Shown here piece after piece: positions 14,589-21,075 of a stretch of 21,075 bases of DNA. The translations under genes were made by a program, and so were the position numbers. The notes below the pieces were generated by a model, which searched no databases, was not told the DNA's origin, and saw only the letters and a program-made list of their open reading frames with translations. Source of the stretch: a virus; IMG/VR virus record IMGVR_UViG_3300006324_000096, positions 1 through 21,075 of that record. One strand, written 5' to 3'. Numbering within the stretch: position 1 is the first letter of the stretch; each line of letters opens with the position of its first letter.

Positions 14589-14596
14589 TATTTATT
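14589..14596 (-). promoter_or_regulatory. T4-late-type promoter motif (AATAAATA)
   Basis: The minus strand reads AATAAATA, 7 of 8 to T4 late TATAAATA, with its 3' edge 19 bases before the ATG of the 218-aa gene. The same spacing occurs at 18145-18154 before another head-type gene. It would drive the 218-aa gene and perhaps the oxygenase trio. Confidence 0.45.
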
Positions 14597-14607
14597 TAAA
14601 ATTTCAA

Positions 14608-15294
14608 TTATGCGTGGGATTTTTGTTGAGCTGAATCAGCCTGTTTCATTAACATTTTAAACTTTGTAAACAACTGTGGGTCGTTCATAATGACTTGAAG
14701 TTTTTTTGTATATGGTGCTATTGATTTAACTAAATTAGGAGGTATAGTGCCTCCTGCTGAAATTTTATCTAAACCTTTAGCTACTAATCCACCACTAGCT
14801 TTACCACCGCCAACACTTTTTAGTGTTGTGGCTCTTTGTGCAATTTTAGTTGTATCTTTAGGATTTGTTTTATGGCCGTGTGTTTTGCCTTTGTGTTTCT
14901 TTTGAATCCCTCCTGCTGGAACGTTATGTTGTGTTTGTCCTGTTTTTGGGACCACATTAGGAACTGCATTTGCTTGACTTGGTTGTTGAGTTGGTTGTTG
15001 AGTTGGTTGTTGAGTTGTTTGTGGAGTTGGAACCACACTAGCAACTTTATTTACAGCATTACTTCTCTTTGCCTTAGTTGCGGCCAAATTAGCACCGGAT
15101 TTTTTAAGATCTTGAGCACTTCTCTGACGTGCCCCCTTTGCCCATTTTCCTGCACCCGTTGCCGCCGCTCTAGCCGCCGCCGCTACTGCTGGTAATATTT
15201 CATTAATTTGTTTACCAGACATACTTTCAGTAATATACCGATGTTTCTTACCAAAGTTAATTAGTGCATCGTTTTCAAATTGGTTAAATTTCAT
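14608..15294 (-). CDS. Low-complexity basic protein, probable internal head protein, 228 aa
   Basis: The function is not known. Seen: a short N-terminal segment (MKFNQF) followed by YITES at 20-24, matching the T4 gp21 prohead-protease pattern (I/L)-x-E|(A/G/S). This is followed by an Ala-rich helix, then Lys/Gly/Gln/Thr-rich disorder including TQQP repeats, and an Ile/Leu/Lys C-terminal helix. T4 internal proteins similarly begin with a cleavable targeting peptide followed by a basic body. The start overlaps the upstream stop as TAATG. This is inference; a DNA-binding head protein is the simplest reading. Confidence 0.6.
   Translation of the reverse strand: MKFNQFENDALINFGKKHRYITESMSGKQINEILPAVAAAARAAATGAGKWAKGARQRSAQDLKKSGANLAATKAKRSNAVNKVASVVPTPQTTQQPTQQPTQQPSQANAVPNVVPKTGQTQHNVPAGGIQKKHKGKTHGHKTNPKDTTKIAQRATTLKSVGGGKASGGLVAKGLDKISAGGTIPPNLVKSIAPYTKKLQVIMNDPQLFTKFKMLMKQADSAQQKSHA
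14979..15026 (-). repeat. 12-bp tandem repeat encoding TQQP-type units
   Basis: Three exact copies of ttggttgttgag (plus strand) run 14979-15014, followed by a degenerate fourth (ttgtttgtggag) to 15026. On the minus strand they encode in-frame Gln/Pro/Thr repeats within the 228-aa gene. Slipped-strand length variation is likely here. Confidence 0.85.
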
Positions 15295-16172
15295 TAAAAT
15301 CTCTCAACCGGGTCGAGTTTATTTTTATTAAAATATATTAATTTTCCACCGCCGAAAGCTATACCGTAGTAGCCGGCTTTGTTTTTGTCTCTGACTACTC
15401 CTACCTTCCCAGCGAATTCATTATTTCCTAATATTGTTTTTTTAATTTTTACCCTGTGTCCGATTAACTCATCTTTTGTCGTGCCAGTTTTTTGTGGAGC
15501 GTTCCAAGAACCTATTTTAGCTGGTGCCGTTTTATGGCCGCCCTGTCCTGTTGCAAATTTTGACATAACTCCACTAACACTTTTTGCTATGTTACCCAAG
15601 TTTCCTACAGGTTTCTCCCTGGCAGTCCTTACCGATTGGGGTGCCCAATTAGTTGGATGATATCCTTTTTTTGGGGGGCCTACTTCTTCTAGCTTTTCAT
15701 TTAAGTGATGTTGTAGTCCATCTTTATATTCTGATTCCTTGTTTACTAAATCAGTTAAAAATTTAGTAAGTTCTTCTATAGTATCAAACTCACCTATTTG
15801 TTTACCATGTTTAAATGCTTTAAAAGGTTCGCCCTTCATTTTTGTACTATGAATTCCGTACTTATTCATATCTGGGGCAGGGTTTCTCTCTTGTCCTTCA
15901 AATGTTGTATCATTAAATTTATCTGCATAATCAAGATGATGATATACAGTACTTAGATAGTCAGATGCTTTTGTAATTTTAGCCGAAACCCATCCTTCTA
16001 ACCCGTCTTCCTCATTCATGCTTTTAAGCATATCGTGAAGTTTAATAGAATACTTTGCGGCTTTATATAGTTCAGCTCTAGCAAGTTGTATTTCGTGATC
16101 CTGCTCAACTTTGTGAGCCATATCTGCTAAATCTTCTTTAACTACTTGTTTTGTAAACTCTTTTTCTCGCAT
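15294..16172 (-). CDS. Probable virion-associated protein with a C-terminal SH3/KOW-like segment, 292 aa
   Basis: Unrecognised. Residues 1-60 are helical and charged, the middle is Lys/Gly/Pro-rich disorder, and the last ~70 (from about 225) read GHRVKIKK, EFAGKVGVVRDKNKAGYYG, GGGKLIYFNKNKLDPVE, resembling an SH3/KOW-type beta-barrel. A similar segment occurs in the 647-aa neighbour (GKRVKIIHADPKQGLYKVEF). No gp21-like site is obvious near its N-terminus. It overlaps the 228-aa gene as TAATG; AAGGAT precedes ATG 16172. Confidence 0.65.
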   Translation of the reverse strand: MREKEFTKQVVKEDLADMAHKVEQDHEIQLARAELYKAAKYSIKLHDMLKSMNEEDGLEGWVSAKITKASDYLSTVYHHLDYADKFNDTTFEGQERNPAPDMNKYGIHSTKMKGEPFKAFKHGKQIGEFDTIEELTKFLTDLVNKESEYKDGLQHHLNEKLEEVGPPKKGYHPTNWAPQSVRTAREKPVGNLGNIAKSVSGVMSKFATGQGGHKTAPAKIGSWNAPQKTGTTKDELIGHRVKIKKTILGNNEFAGKVGVVRDKNKAGYYGIAFGGGKLIYFNKNKLDPVERF

Positions 16173-16183
16173 TATAATATCCT

Positions 16184-18127
16184 TTATCGACTTACAGTCG
16201 CTCCACCCATTAAGTTGTTACTCATATCTAAAGCATTAACGGCCGTTCCATCAGCTTTTTTCTTTTGTGGTGCCTTAGGTAATCCTTTTTTATCCTTTGG
16301 TCTGTGTCCGTATGCTTGTTTAGGATTAACCACTGTAGCAATATTGCCGGCACTTGTTGCACCAGCTGTAGCTGTTTCTTTCATACCATTATATAATTCT
16401 GCTTCGTAATCTTCTTTCTTATCAGCATCATAATTAATTTTCCATGCCGCTAATTCTCTATAGCGTCTCTTTACTTCACTAGCAAGTTCAGGGTCGTCAT
16501 GCATATAACGTTCTAACCCATAAAGAGCTTTAATTTTAGCTTGGTAATCTTCTAAATCTTTAACTTTAAAATCAGCTTCTAATATTTTAGCAATCTCTTC
16601 GTTAGTTAAAGACTCTTTCTCGTCTGGTTGTTTAGCAGTACCGAATTCTTTTTCATCTTCATCAGACCAATCATCGTCTTCTTCATCAGGATCGACTTCA
16701 TTTGGCCAATTCATTGGATCTTGTAATGGTTCAATTCGTCCCCAGTATTGATGATCACCTGCATAGTCTTTAGTTGAATCATAAAACTCATGATCAGCAG
16801 GTCTATCACTATTTTTACCGTCTAACCATATGTCAAATGCTTTGTCATAATTTTCTGCAGGTACTTTATAAAAATGTAATTCTGTTGGTTGGTCCATAAT
16901 AATATGTGTGCCACGAGCGCCACTATCATAGTCAGTTGGATTCATATAATTACGGCCTATTGGATTTGCTTTATGCCAAATTTGCGATTGTACTCTATCA
17001 TCGCTTTCATCTTCTTTAATTCCTTCGTTAGCGTCCCACGGATGTTTCCAGTCACGTGGTTTAGTAGTTTTACCTAATGCATCTGTAGGAACTTCAAGAT
17101 CAAGTTCATCACGACTCATGTATACTTCAACACCGCTTTGAAATTCTACTTTGTATAGTCCTTGTTTAGGATCAGCGTGTATTATTTTTACTCTTTTACC
17201 TTGAGATGTTTTTACAACAGTTCCAACACGATCGTCAATAAATTCTTTAATGCTTTCAGATCCGTTTCCTGTTCTTTTATATACGTTTTGTATTTTGTTA
17301 ATTGCGTCTGGCCAACCATCTACAATAACTCTTGCCATGCTTTCAGCTTTGTATTCATCTTTATTTAATACGTGTTGAGCCATTTCTAACCCATAGCCTA
17401 AATGAGCTTGAGCGACTCCTAAAAGTCTTGCTGGATGGTATTCATCACTTTCATCTTGTATATCTTCTTGTGGTTGTGCTTCTGGCTCGTCGTCTGATAC
17501 ATAGTCATAAAGTTTTTTACCACCATATAAAATTGCAATAATTGCCGTTGCCGGTAATGCCCATTTTATTGCCACTTGTGCAAGTGCTTTGATAGTTTCA
17601 CTATCAAGCATATCACCTACAAGTTCTGTGATGTCGTCAATTAACTCATCAACTTCCATGTAAATTTTTGCGCCTACACCTAATATTGTAGCCTTAATAG
17701 GATGTTTAAGAACTTGTTTTCCTACTCCTTTTACTACGCTTCCTGCGCCTTTGCCACCTTGTTTAATAAGAGGTTTGGCACCTTGAGCCACTTTTTTAGC
17801 CACACTAGCTCCAGCACCAGCTCCTTTTTTAAGTATGTCTTTTGCACCTTTTCTTCCAAGGAATCTAAGTACATGAGGAGCACCTAGTCTAACAGCCGCA
17901 CCTAATGCCGGTATTAGTAATGGTAAAAAAGCAAGTTCAGTTAAGTACTTGACATCTGCTTCAGTTAAATCGTCTTGGTGTTTTGCTTTTCGTGGAATTA
18001 TCTTAGTTTTATCACCATGAGATCCAGCGGCACCGCTCTTTTTAATGTCTTGCATTTGTTTCCAATTAGGATCGCGGGGTTTTACTACCTTGCCACCTTT
18101 ATATTTTTTAAGCTCTTCAAATCTCAT
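16184..18127 (-). CDS. Large probable internal virion protein with membrane-active segments, 647 aa
   Basis: Function unknown. Seen in order: a basic N-terminus (MRFEELKKYKGGKVV); LTEA at 54-57, a good gp21-type cleavage site; a hydrophobic stretch about 62-92; a Gly/Lys/Ala-rich amphipathic stretch about 92-150; a transmembrane-like helix about 183-203; an acidic linker; a KOW/SH3-like segment about 308-345; an acidic middle; and a Gly/Ala/Thr-rich tail with GATSAGNIATVVNP. The mix of membrane-active N-terminal part and soluble tail resembles proteins ejected with phage DNA. AAGGAA precedes ATG 18127, and a T4-late-type motif lies 18-20 bases before it. Confidence 0.65.
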   Translation of the reverse strand: MRFEELKKYKGGKVVKPRDPNWKQMQDIKKSGAAGSHGDKTKIIPRKAKHQDDLTEADVKYLTELAFLPLLIPALGAAVRLGAPHVLRFLGRKGAKDILKKGAGAGASVAKKVAQGAKPLIKQGGKGAGSVVKGVGKQVLKHPIKATILGVGAKIYMEVDELIDDITELVGDMLDSETIKALAQVAIKWALPATAIIAILYGGKKLYDYVSDDEPEAQPQEDIQDESDEYHPARLLGVAQAHLGYGLEMAQHVLNKDEYKAESMARVIVDGWPDAINKIQNVYKRTGNGSESIKEFIDDRVGTVVKTSQGKRVKIIHADPKQGLYKVEFQSGVEVYMSRDELDLEVPTDALGKTTKPRDWKHPWDANEGIKEDESDDRVQSQIWHKANPIGRNYMNPTDYDSGARGTHIIMDQPTELHFYKVPAENYDKAFDIWLDGKNSDRPADHEFYDSTKDYAGDHQYWGRIEPLQDPMNWPNEVDPDEEDDDWSDEDEKEFGTAKQPDEKESLTNEEIAKILEADFKVKDLEDYQAKIKALYGLERYMHDDPELASEVKRRYRELAAWKINYDADKKEDYEAELYNGMKETATAGATSAGNIATVVNPKQAYGHRPKDKKGLPKAPQKKKADGTAVNALDMSNNLMGGATVSR

Positions 18128-18144
18128 AATATTTCCTTGCTTTA

Positions 18145-18154
18145 AGTATTTATG
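18145..18154 (-). promoter_or_regulatory. T4-late-type promoter motif CATAAATACT
   Basis: The minus strand reads CATAAATACT, matching TATAAATACT of T4 late promoters at all but the first base. The TAA stop of the 496-aa gene (18150-18152) is embedded in it. Predicted start is near 18140, leaving a very short leader that begins at the AAGGAA Shine-Dalgarno sequence of the 647-aa gene. Confidence 0.62.
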
Positions 18155-19640
18155 CTTTAGCTAGTTTAGTGGCTGTAGCATACATAACTGCTTTAGCGTC
18201 ATCACCATAGCGTTTTGAGAAGCCTTTTTTGTCTTTTTTCATGCCCTTAACAATACGTTCTTTGCTTTTTTCTTCACCCTTAGATAGTGAGCGTTCTGTA
18301 GCTGGATTTCTACCTTTTCTAGCGTGTGCTCTTGGAGAATGTTCAATATCATGAATAGTATAGTTTTTGCCATCATATGAAACATCTTTTCCGGATAAAA
18401 GTTCGTAAATTTTAGCTAATAATCTTGGATCGTATTCTTTTCTTCCAAATCCCTTTTGTGGTTCTTTAATTTTATCAGCAACAAAGTCTTTAAAATCAGA
18501 ATAATGCATCTTTAACTGACCTTCAGTCATGTTTTCTGAAAAATATTGTTTTAATTGTTTTGCAGTTCTTTCGAATTTATGATCTTTATGTTTAAATCCG
18601 ACACCGCCAGCCGCTTCCCATTTTGCAATATTTTGTCCAAAGTCATCTATTAAGATATTTGGTGTTCCATTTGGTTGTATAGCGTATTGTTTTTTGTTAG
18701 TTGTAATAATAACTTTATCAGGTGGGAAATCTTTTAAATGTTTCTTAGCCCATTCTTTTTTACTAGGCTCAACTCTATGATCGTCTGCCATAGGTGCAGA
18801 AAGAATATTATAATTGCCTTTAATTTCTTTAATAATGCCTAATAAGTTAAAAGCATTAGGGGCTGGGTCTAAATTAACCCAAAAATCTGGAGTACTTCTA
18901 ATTTTATCTAATCCTAAATTTACATTTTTAATCTCTCTCCAGTCTTTAACTCCCATTAATTTAGTCCAGGCACTAAAGAAGTCAACAAGTACTCCATCCA
19001 TGTCAACATAAATTTCAGATTGTTTGCTTACATCACTTATCTCTGCTTCTTGTAGGTTATCTGGAACATCAAATTGCCATACTTTACCCTGACCAGTTGT
19101 TCTTATTGCCGCAGTAAGTCTTGTATTACCGCCTACAAGCTCTAACCATCCATCACTATAACTTGCAACAATAGGTAATTCAATTGTGCCTGTTTTTAAT
19201 TGTTTTTCAACTCTTTTTTTCCTTACAGGATCTATTTTATCCCAGTCTTTTACATCACCAGCTTCAGTATTTTTAATCTTTTTAACTGTTTCAGTATCAT
19301 AGTCTACTACGCTACCTTGTTTAGCAAGAGCAATCCATTTCTCTTTACCTATATTTTTAAATTCCTTGTAACGTTTTGCTTCGCCCCATTCAGTATCAAA
19401 GTTAGGGTTAGTATATGTAATAGAGTTTTCTGATTCTGTCATGCCCAAGTTAAAGAGCGTGTTAGGTTTAGTATTTTTGTGAGCTTTTTGGTGCATGAAA
19501 TATGCAGGCTTACCATCTTTGTCAACTTTATTTCCGAATTTAGCGGCTTGTATTTTTGTTTCGTCAGGTCCAACGTCAGCAGTCGTATTAACTCCCGGAA
19601 CAATTCTGCCGACACCTTCGTATAACTGACGTAATTTCAT
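18150..19640 (-). CDS. Multidomain virion-type protein: ParB/sulfiredoxin-like + HAD phosphatase-like, 496 aa
   Basis: Seen in order: MKLRQLYEG with LYE|G at residues 6-9, a gp21-type site; a segment around 120-180 with IELPIV...LVGGNTRLTAAIR, like ParB/sulfiredoxin-fold proteins; LQEA at 196-199, a second gp21-type site; a HAD domain with VDMDGVLVDFF (Asp213/Asp215), ILSAP (Ser281), DKVIITT (Lys309) and LIDDFGQN (Asp332/Asp333), like 5'(3')-deoxyribonucleotidases; then a basic tail ending RYGDDAKAVMYATATKLAKA. All four HAD motifs are present, so activity is plausible. The frame opens with a TTG four codons earlier, but ATG 19640 overlaps the upstream stop (TAATG) and gives the MKLRQL start seen in neighbours. 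Target unknown. Confidence 0.75.
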   Translation of the reverse strand: MKLRQLYEGVGRIVPGVNTTADVGPDETKIQAAKFGNKVDKDGKPAYFMHQKAHKNTKPNTLFNLGMTESENSITYTNPNFDTEWGEAKRYKEFKNIGKEKWIALAKQGSVVDYDTETVKKIKNTEAGDVKDWDKIDPVRKKRVEKQLKTGTIELPIVASYSDGWLELVGGNTRLTAAIRTTGQGKVWQFDVPDNLQEAEISDVSKQSEIYVDMDGVLVDFFSAWTKLMGVKDWREIKNVNLGLDKIRSTPDFWVNLDPAPNAFNLLGIIKEIKGNYNILSAPMADDHRVEPSKKEWAKKHLKDFPPDKVIITTNKKQYAIQPNGTPNILIDDFGQNIAKWEAAGGVGFKHKDHKFERTAKQLKQYFSENMTEGQLKMHYSDFKDFVADKIKEPQKGFGRKEYDPRLLAKIYELLSGKDVSYDGKNYTIHDIEHSPRAHARKGRNPATERSLSKGEEKSKERIVKGMKKDKKGFSKRYGDDAKAVMYATATKLAKA

Positions 19641-20140
19641 TAGGCCGCCCAAACATGAGTTGCACCACGTTCCTTACCAGTACGTGCAATTTGGTTCATC
19701 ATCATTATTACTTCGTTAAAGTAACCTTCACGTTTGCCGCCACCGATCATTGTAGCACCGCCACCACTTTTATCTACTGTAGTAGGTTCTTCTGCTGAAC
19801 GTTTGCCTATATGTCGTTTTAACCATTGAGTAGTGAATGCAATGAACTCGTCTATAGGGACATTACTGTCTGGATCTCCAAATCCAAGCTCATCAAATAC
19901 TTCACGCATATTTGAATTAGACAAATTTAAATCTAAGTCTGGATTGTAGTCAGGATTTTCAGGTGGTTCTTCATCACCATACATATACTTGTCTGAATTT
20001 TTATAAAAGTCATCACCATAACGACTTCCTGAATCAGTATCACTAGTCCAGTAACCTTTTTCTTTGTCCTTATGACCTGCGGCAAAGCTCATACTTTCGA
20101 TGATACCTTCTACTACTGCGCCTAAGTCTTTTATTTTCAT
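19640..20140 (-). CDS. Probable internal head/virion protein, 166 aa
   Basis: Function unknown. The N-terminus MKIKDLGAVVEGIIES holds two candidate gp21-type sites (VVE|G, IIE|S at 13-16). It is followed by an acidic, Tyr/Asp/Pro-rich disordered region and a helical part (IDEFIAFTTQWLKRHIGKRS), ending in ARTGKERGATHVWAA. AGGGG lies close upstream of ATG 20140, which overlaps the previous stop as TAATG. Its small, acidic-then-basic make-up fits a head-packaged protein. Confidence 0.6.
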   Translation of the reverse strand: MKIKDLGAVVEGIIESMSFAAGHKDKEKGYWTSDTDSGSRYGDDFYKNSDKYMYGDEEPPENPDYNPDLDLNLSNSNMREVFDELGFGDPDSNVPIDEFIAFTTQWLKRHIGKRSAEEPTTVDKSGGGATMIGGGKREGYFNEVIMMMNQIARTGKERGATHVWAA

Positions 20141-20355
20141 TATTTGCGTCCCCTAAATGGTATATTATTAGTAACCATATACGGTCTGCTAAACCAAAGT
20201 CTGAACCATTCTTCTGTGCCTGGTTCAATACCCTGTTCTTTTTCTTTTTTCTTTAATGCCGTGGCAGTTACACTAGGATTCTCGTCTATTTTGTATTCAG
20301 AGTATCCTTGAAACTCGTTAATCCCTGCTAATTGTTTTAATCTGTCTATATCCAT
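20140..20355 (-). CDS. Small phage protein, 71 aa
   Basis: Begins MDIDRLKQLAGINEFQGY, in the same style as the neighbouring head-type proteins (short charged helix, then I-N-E). It contains EQGIEPGTEEWFRLWFSRPY and ends in a basic FRGRK. No enzyme motif was seen. One base separates its ATG from the stop of the small Cys-rich ORF at 20357, and its stop overlaps the next ATG. Only weakly match-able to gp21 sites (INE|F). Confidence 0.6.
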   Translation of the reverse strand: MDIDRLKQLAGINEFQGYSEYKIDENPSVTATALKKKEKEQGIEPGTEEWFRLWFSRPYMVTNNIPFRGRK

Positions 20356-20356
20356 T

Positions 20357-20524
20357 TTACTTTTTATCTATTCCACAATATTTACTTGCTTCGTCTACTT
20401 TGCCCATGCTAATTTTATGAAATGTCTTCATAATGTTTTTATGCTTTACGTTATTCGGGCATGAACATTGCCATTGGTACATCGCTTCGCATTTTACACA
20501 ATATCTAGACTTTAGTTTACTGAT
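20357..20524 (-). CDS. Overlooked Cys-rich small ORF, about 41-55 aa
   Basis: Fills the gap between two genes and stops one base before the next ATG. The frame reads SRYCVKCEAMYQWQCSCPN then KTFHKISMGKVDEASKYCG. Five cysteines (CxxC, CxC and one near the end) suggest a zinc ribbon or knuckle. The only in-frame ATG (20482) would drop the first CxxC. A good Shine-Dalgarno (AAGGAG) sits six bases before an in-frame ATC at 20522-20524, overlapping the upstream stop, so a rare ATC start is possible. Real start unproven; a frameshifted continuation of the upstream gene is an alternative. Confidence 0.45.
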   Translation of the reverse strand: MSKLKSRYCVKCEAMYQWQCSCPNNVKHKNIMKTFHKISMGKVDEASKYCGIDKK

Positions 20525-21075
20525 TGGGTTCTCCTTCAGTTCGGGTTACGTTATTTGAATCAAAAATTAATAAACCTTCAACAGCTTTATCACTAATTAC
20601 TCCGTCATATCCTGCTTGTTTTAAGTCCATTGTTAGTATTGCTGAGTACATTTTATCTCCAGTATACTCCCAAGGTTTAAGTCCCATTTTTGCTTTGATA
20701 TCTGCTACTTCGTCGCTTTGATAATCAGCTATTTTTAGCCCTGGCTTTACTTTATACTTAACAATCTCACCGTCAGCACCATGATGTATTGAAAATGCAT
20801 TCGCGGCTGACTCAGTCCATGTAAGATAAACTCCTCTACCTAATGCACCTAGTCCTAAACCTTTGCCACCCTTGCCTTCTCCACGATAAAATTGTCCATC
20901 TTTTTCTTTATATAAATGTTGATAAAAATCTGCTTCAGATTCTATTACTTGTATATCTTCTTCTTGTATTCCTAATCCAGAACGTACTTTATTATATAAC
21001 ATTCTTGCTACTTTAGGATCTGTACTACATACTCCGCCTTTAAATGATTGAAGATCTCCATCAACTGCCGCTTGT
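20517..21075 (-). CDS. Partial protein with ADP-ribosyltransferase-like features; 5' end outside window
   Basis: No stop occurs upstream of the first in-window ATG (21002), and the extra codons read as sensible protein (for example LQSFKGGVCSTDPKVARML), so the true start lies beyond 21075. Seen: GQFYRGEG, a Gly-rich loop, GRGVYLTWTESAANAFS, VKYKVKPGLKIADY, and YDGVISDKAVEGLLIFDS. This order (YRG strand, Gly-Val-Tyr-Leu-Thr strand then Ala-rich helix, late Glu before IF) resembles the ART fold. T4 Alt is an ART packaged in the head, and this gene precedes head-type genes. The fold assignment is tentative; substrate unknown. Confidence 0.5.
   Translation of the reverse strand, partial: QAAVDGDLQSFKGGVCSTDPKVARMLYNKVRSGLGIQEEDIQVIESEADFYQHLYKEKDGQFYRGEGKGGKGLGLGALGRGVYLTWTESAANAFSIHHGADGEIVKYKVKPGLKIADYQSDEVADIKAKMGLKPWEYTGDKMYSAILTMDLKQAGYDGVISDKAVEGLLIFDSNNVTRTEGEPNQ

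Noticed and set aside
14811-14828. Perfect 7-bp hairpin CAACACT-TTTT-AGTGTTG
   Set aside because: Lies inside the 228-aa coding sequence, with no U-tract after it on the minus strand; explained by codons.
14836-15195. Plus-strand open frame of 119 codons rich in Cys/Leu/Trp
   Set aside because: Shadow of the repeats and Ala/Gln-rich minus-strand gene; no Shine-Dalgarno or promoter, and it lies antisense to a well-supported gene.

Overview
The window is a solid block of tightly packed minus-strand genes with no convincing plus-strand gene. It is AT-rich. It carries a T4-type family B DNA polymerase (gp43), a probable T4-type sliding clamp (gp45), a DsbA-like small protein and a run of probable head-associated proteins. 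This fits a T4-superfamily myovirus of marine bacteria (pelagiphage or cyanophage type). The host cannot be fixed from the window. No tRNA, rRNA, CRISPR array or insertion sequence was seen.

Layout, in transcription order (right to left). (1) 14608-21075: large low-complexity or multidomain proteins of probable virion/head origin. Several have T4 gp21-like prohead-protease sites near their N-termini. They include a ParB-like/HAD fusion, a membrane-active 647-aa protein, a partial ADP-ribosyltransferase-like protein at the right edge, and an overlooked Cys-rich small ORF. T4-late-type promoter motifs lie at 18145 and 14589. (2) 12164-14570: a 218-aa unknown protein and three tandem 2OG-Fe(II) oxygenase-like paralogues. 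(3) 5175-12108, behind a near-perfect sigma70 promoter: DsbA-like protein, membrane protein, HAD phosphatase, gp43, a DEDD exonuclease, then HemB, PurC, a nucleotidyltransferase and a sugar-nucleotide epimerase. Most genes from gp43 onward overlap by 1-8 bases. (4) 2121-5126, behind a second sigma70 promoter: clamp, an FTR1-type iron permease-like protein, a DpdA-like DNA-guanine transglycosylase and a small basic protein. (5) 218-2055: small unknown proteins, one with a QueD/PTPS-like pattern and a possible leaderless start. A minus-strand hairpin terminator lies at 23-49.

Working together: gp43, gp45 and the exonuclease belong to replication. PurC would boost purine supply. DpdA (perhaps with the QueD-like protein) suggests 7-deazaguanine modification of phage DNA. 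The most unusual content is an iron/heme-related set: a HemB with intact catalytic lysines, a six-helix protein with both FTR1 REXXE motifs, and three Fe(II)-oxygenase-like proteins. HemB and the iron permease lie among replication genes and probably act early in infection. That they form one module is inference.
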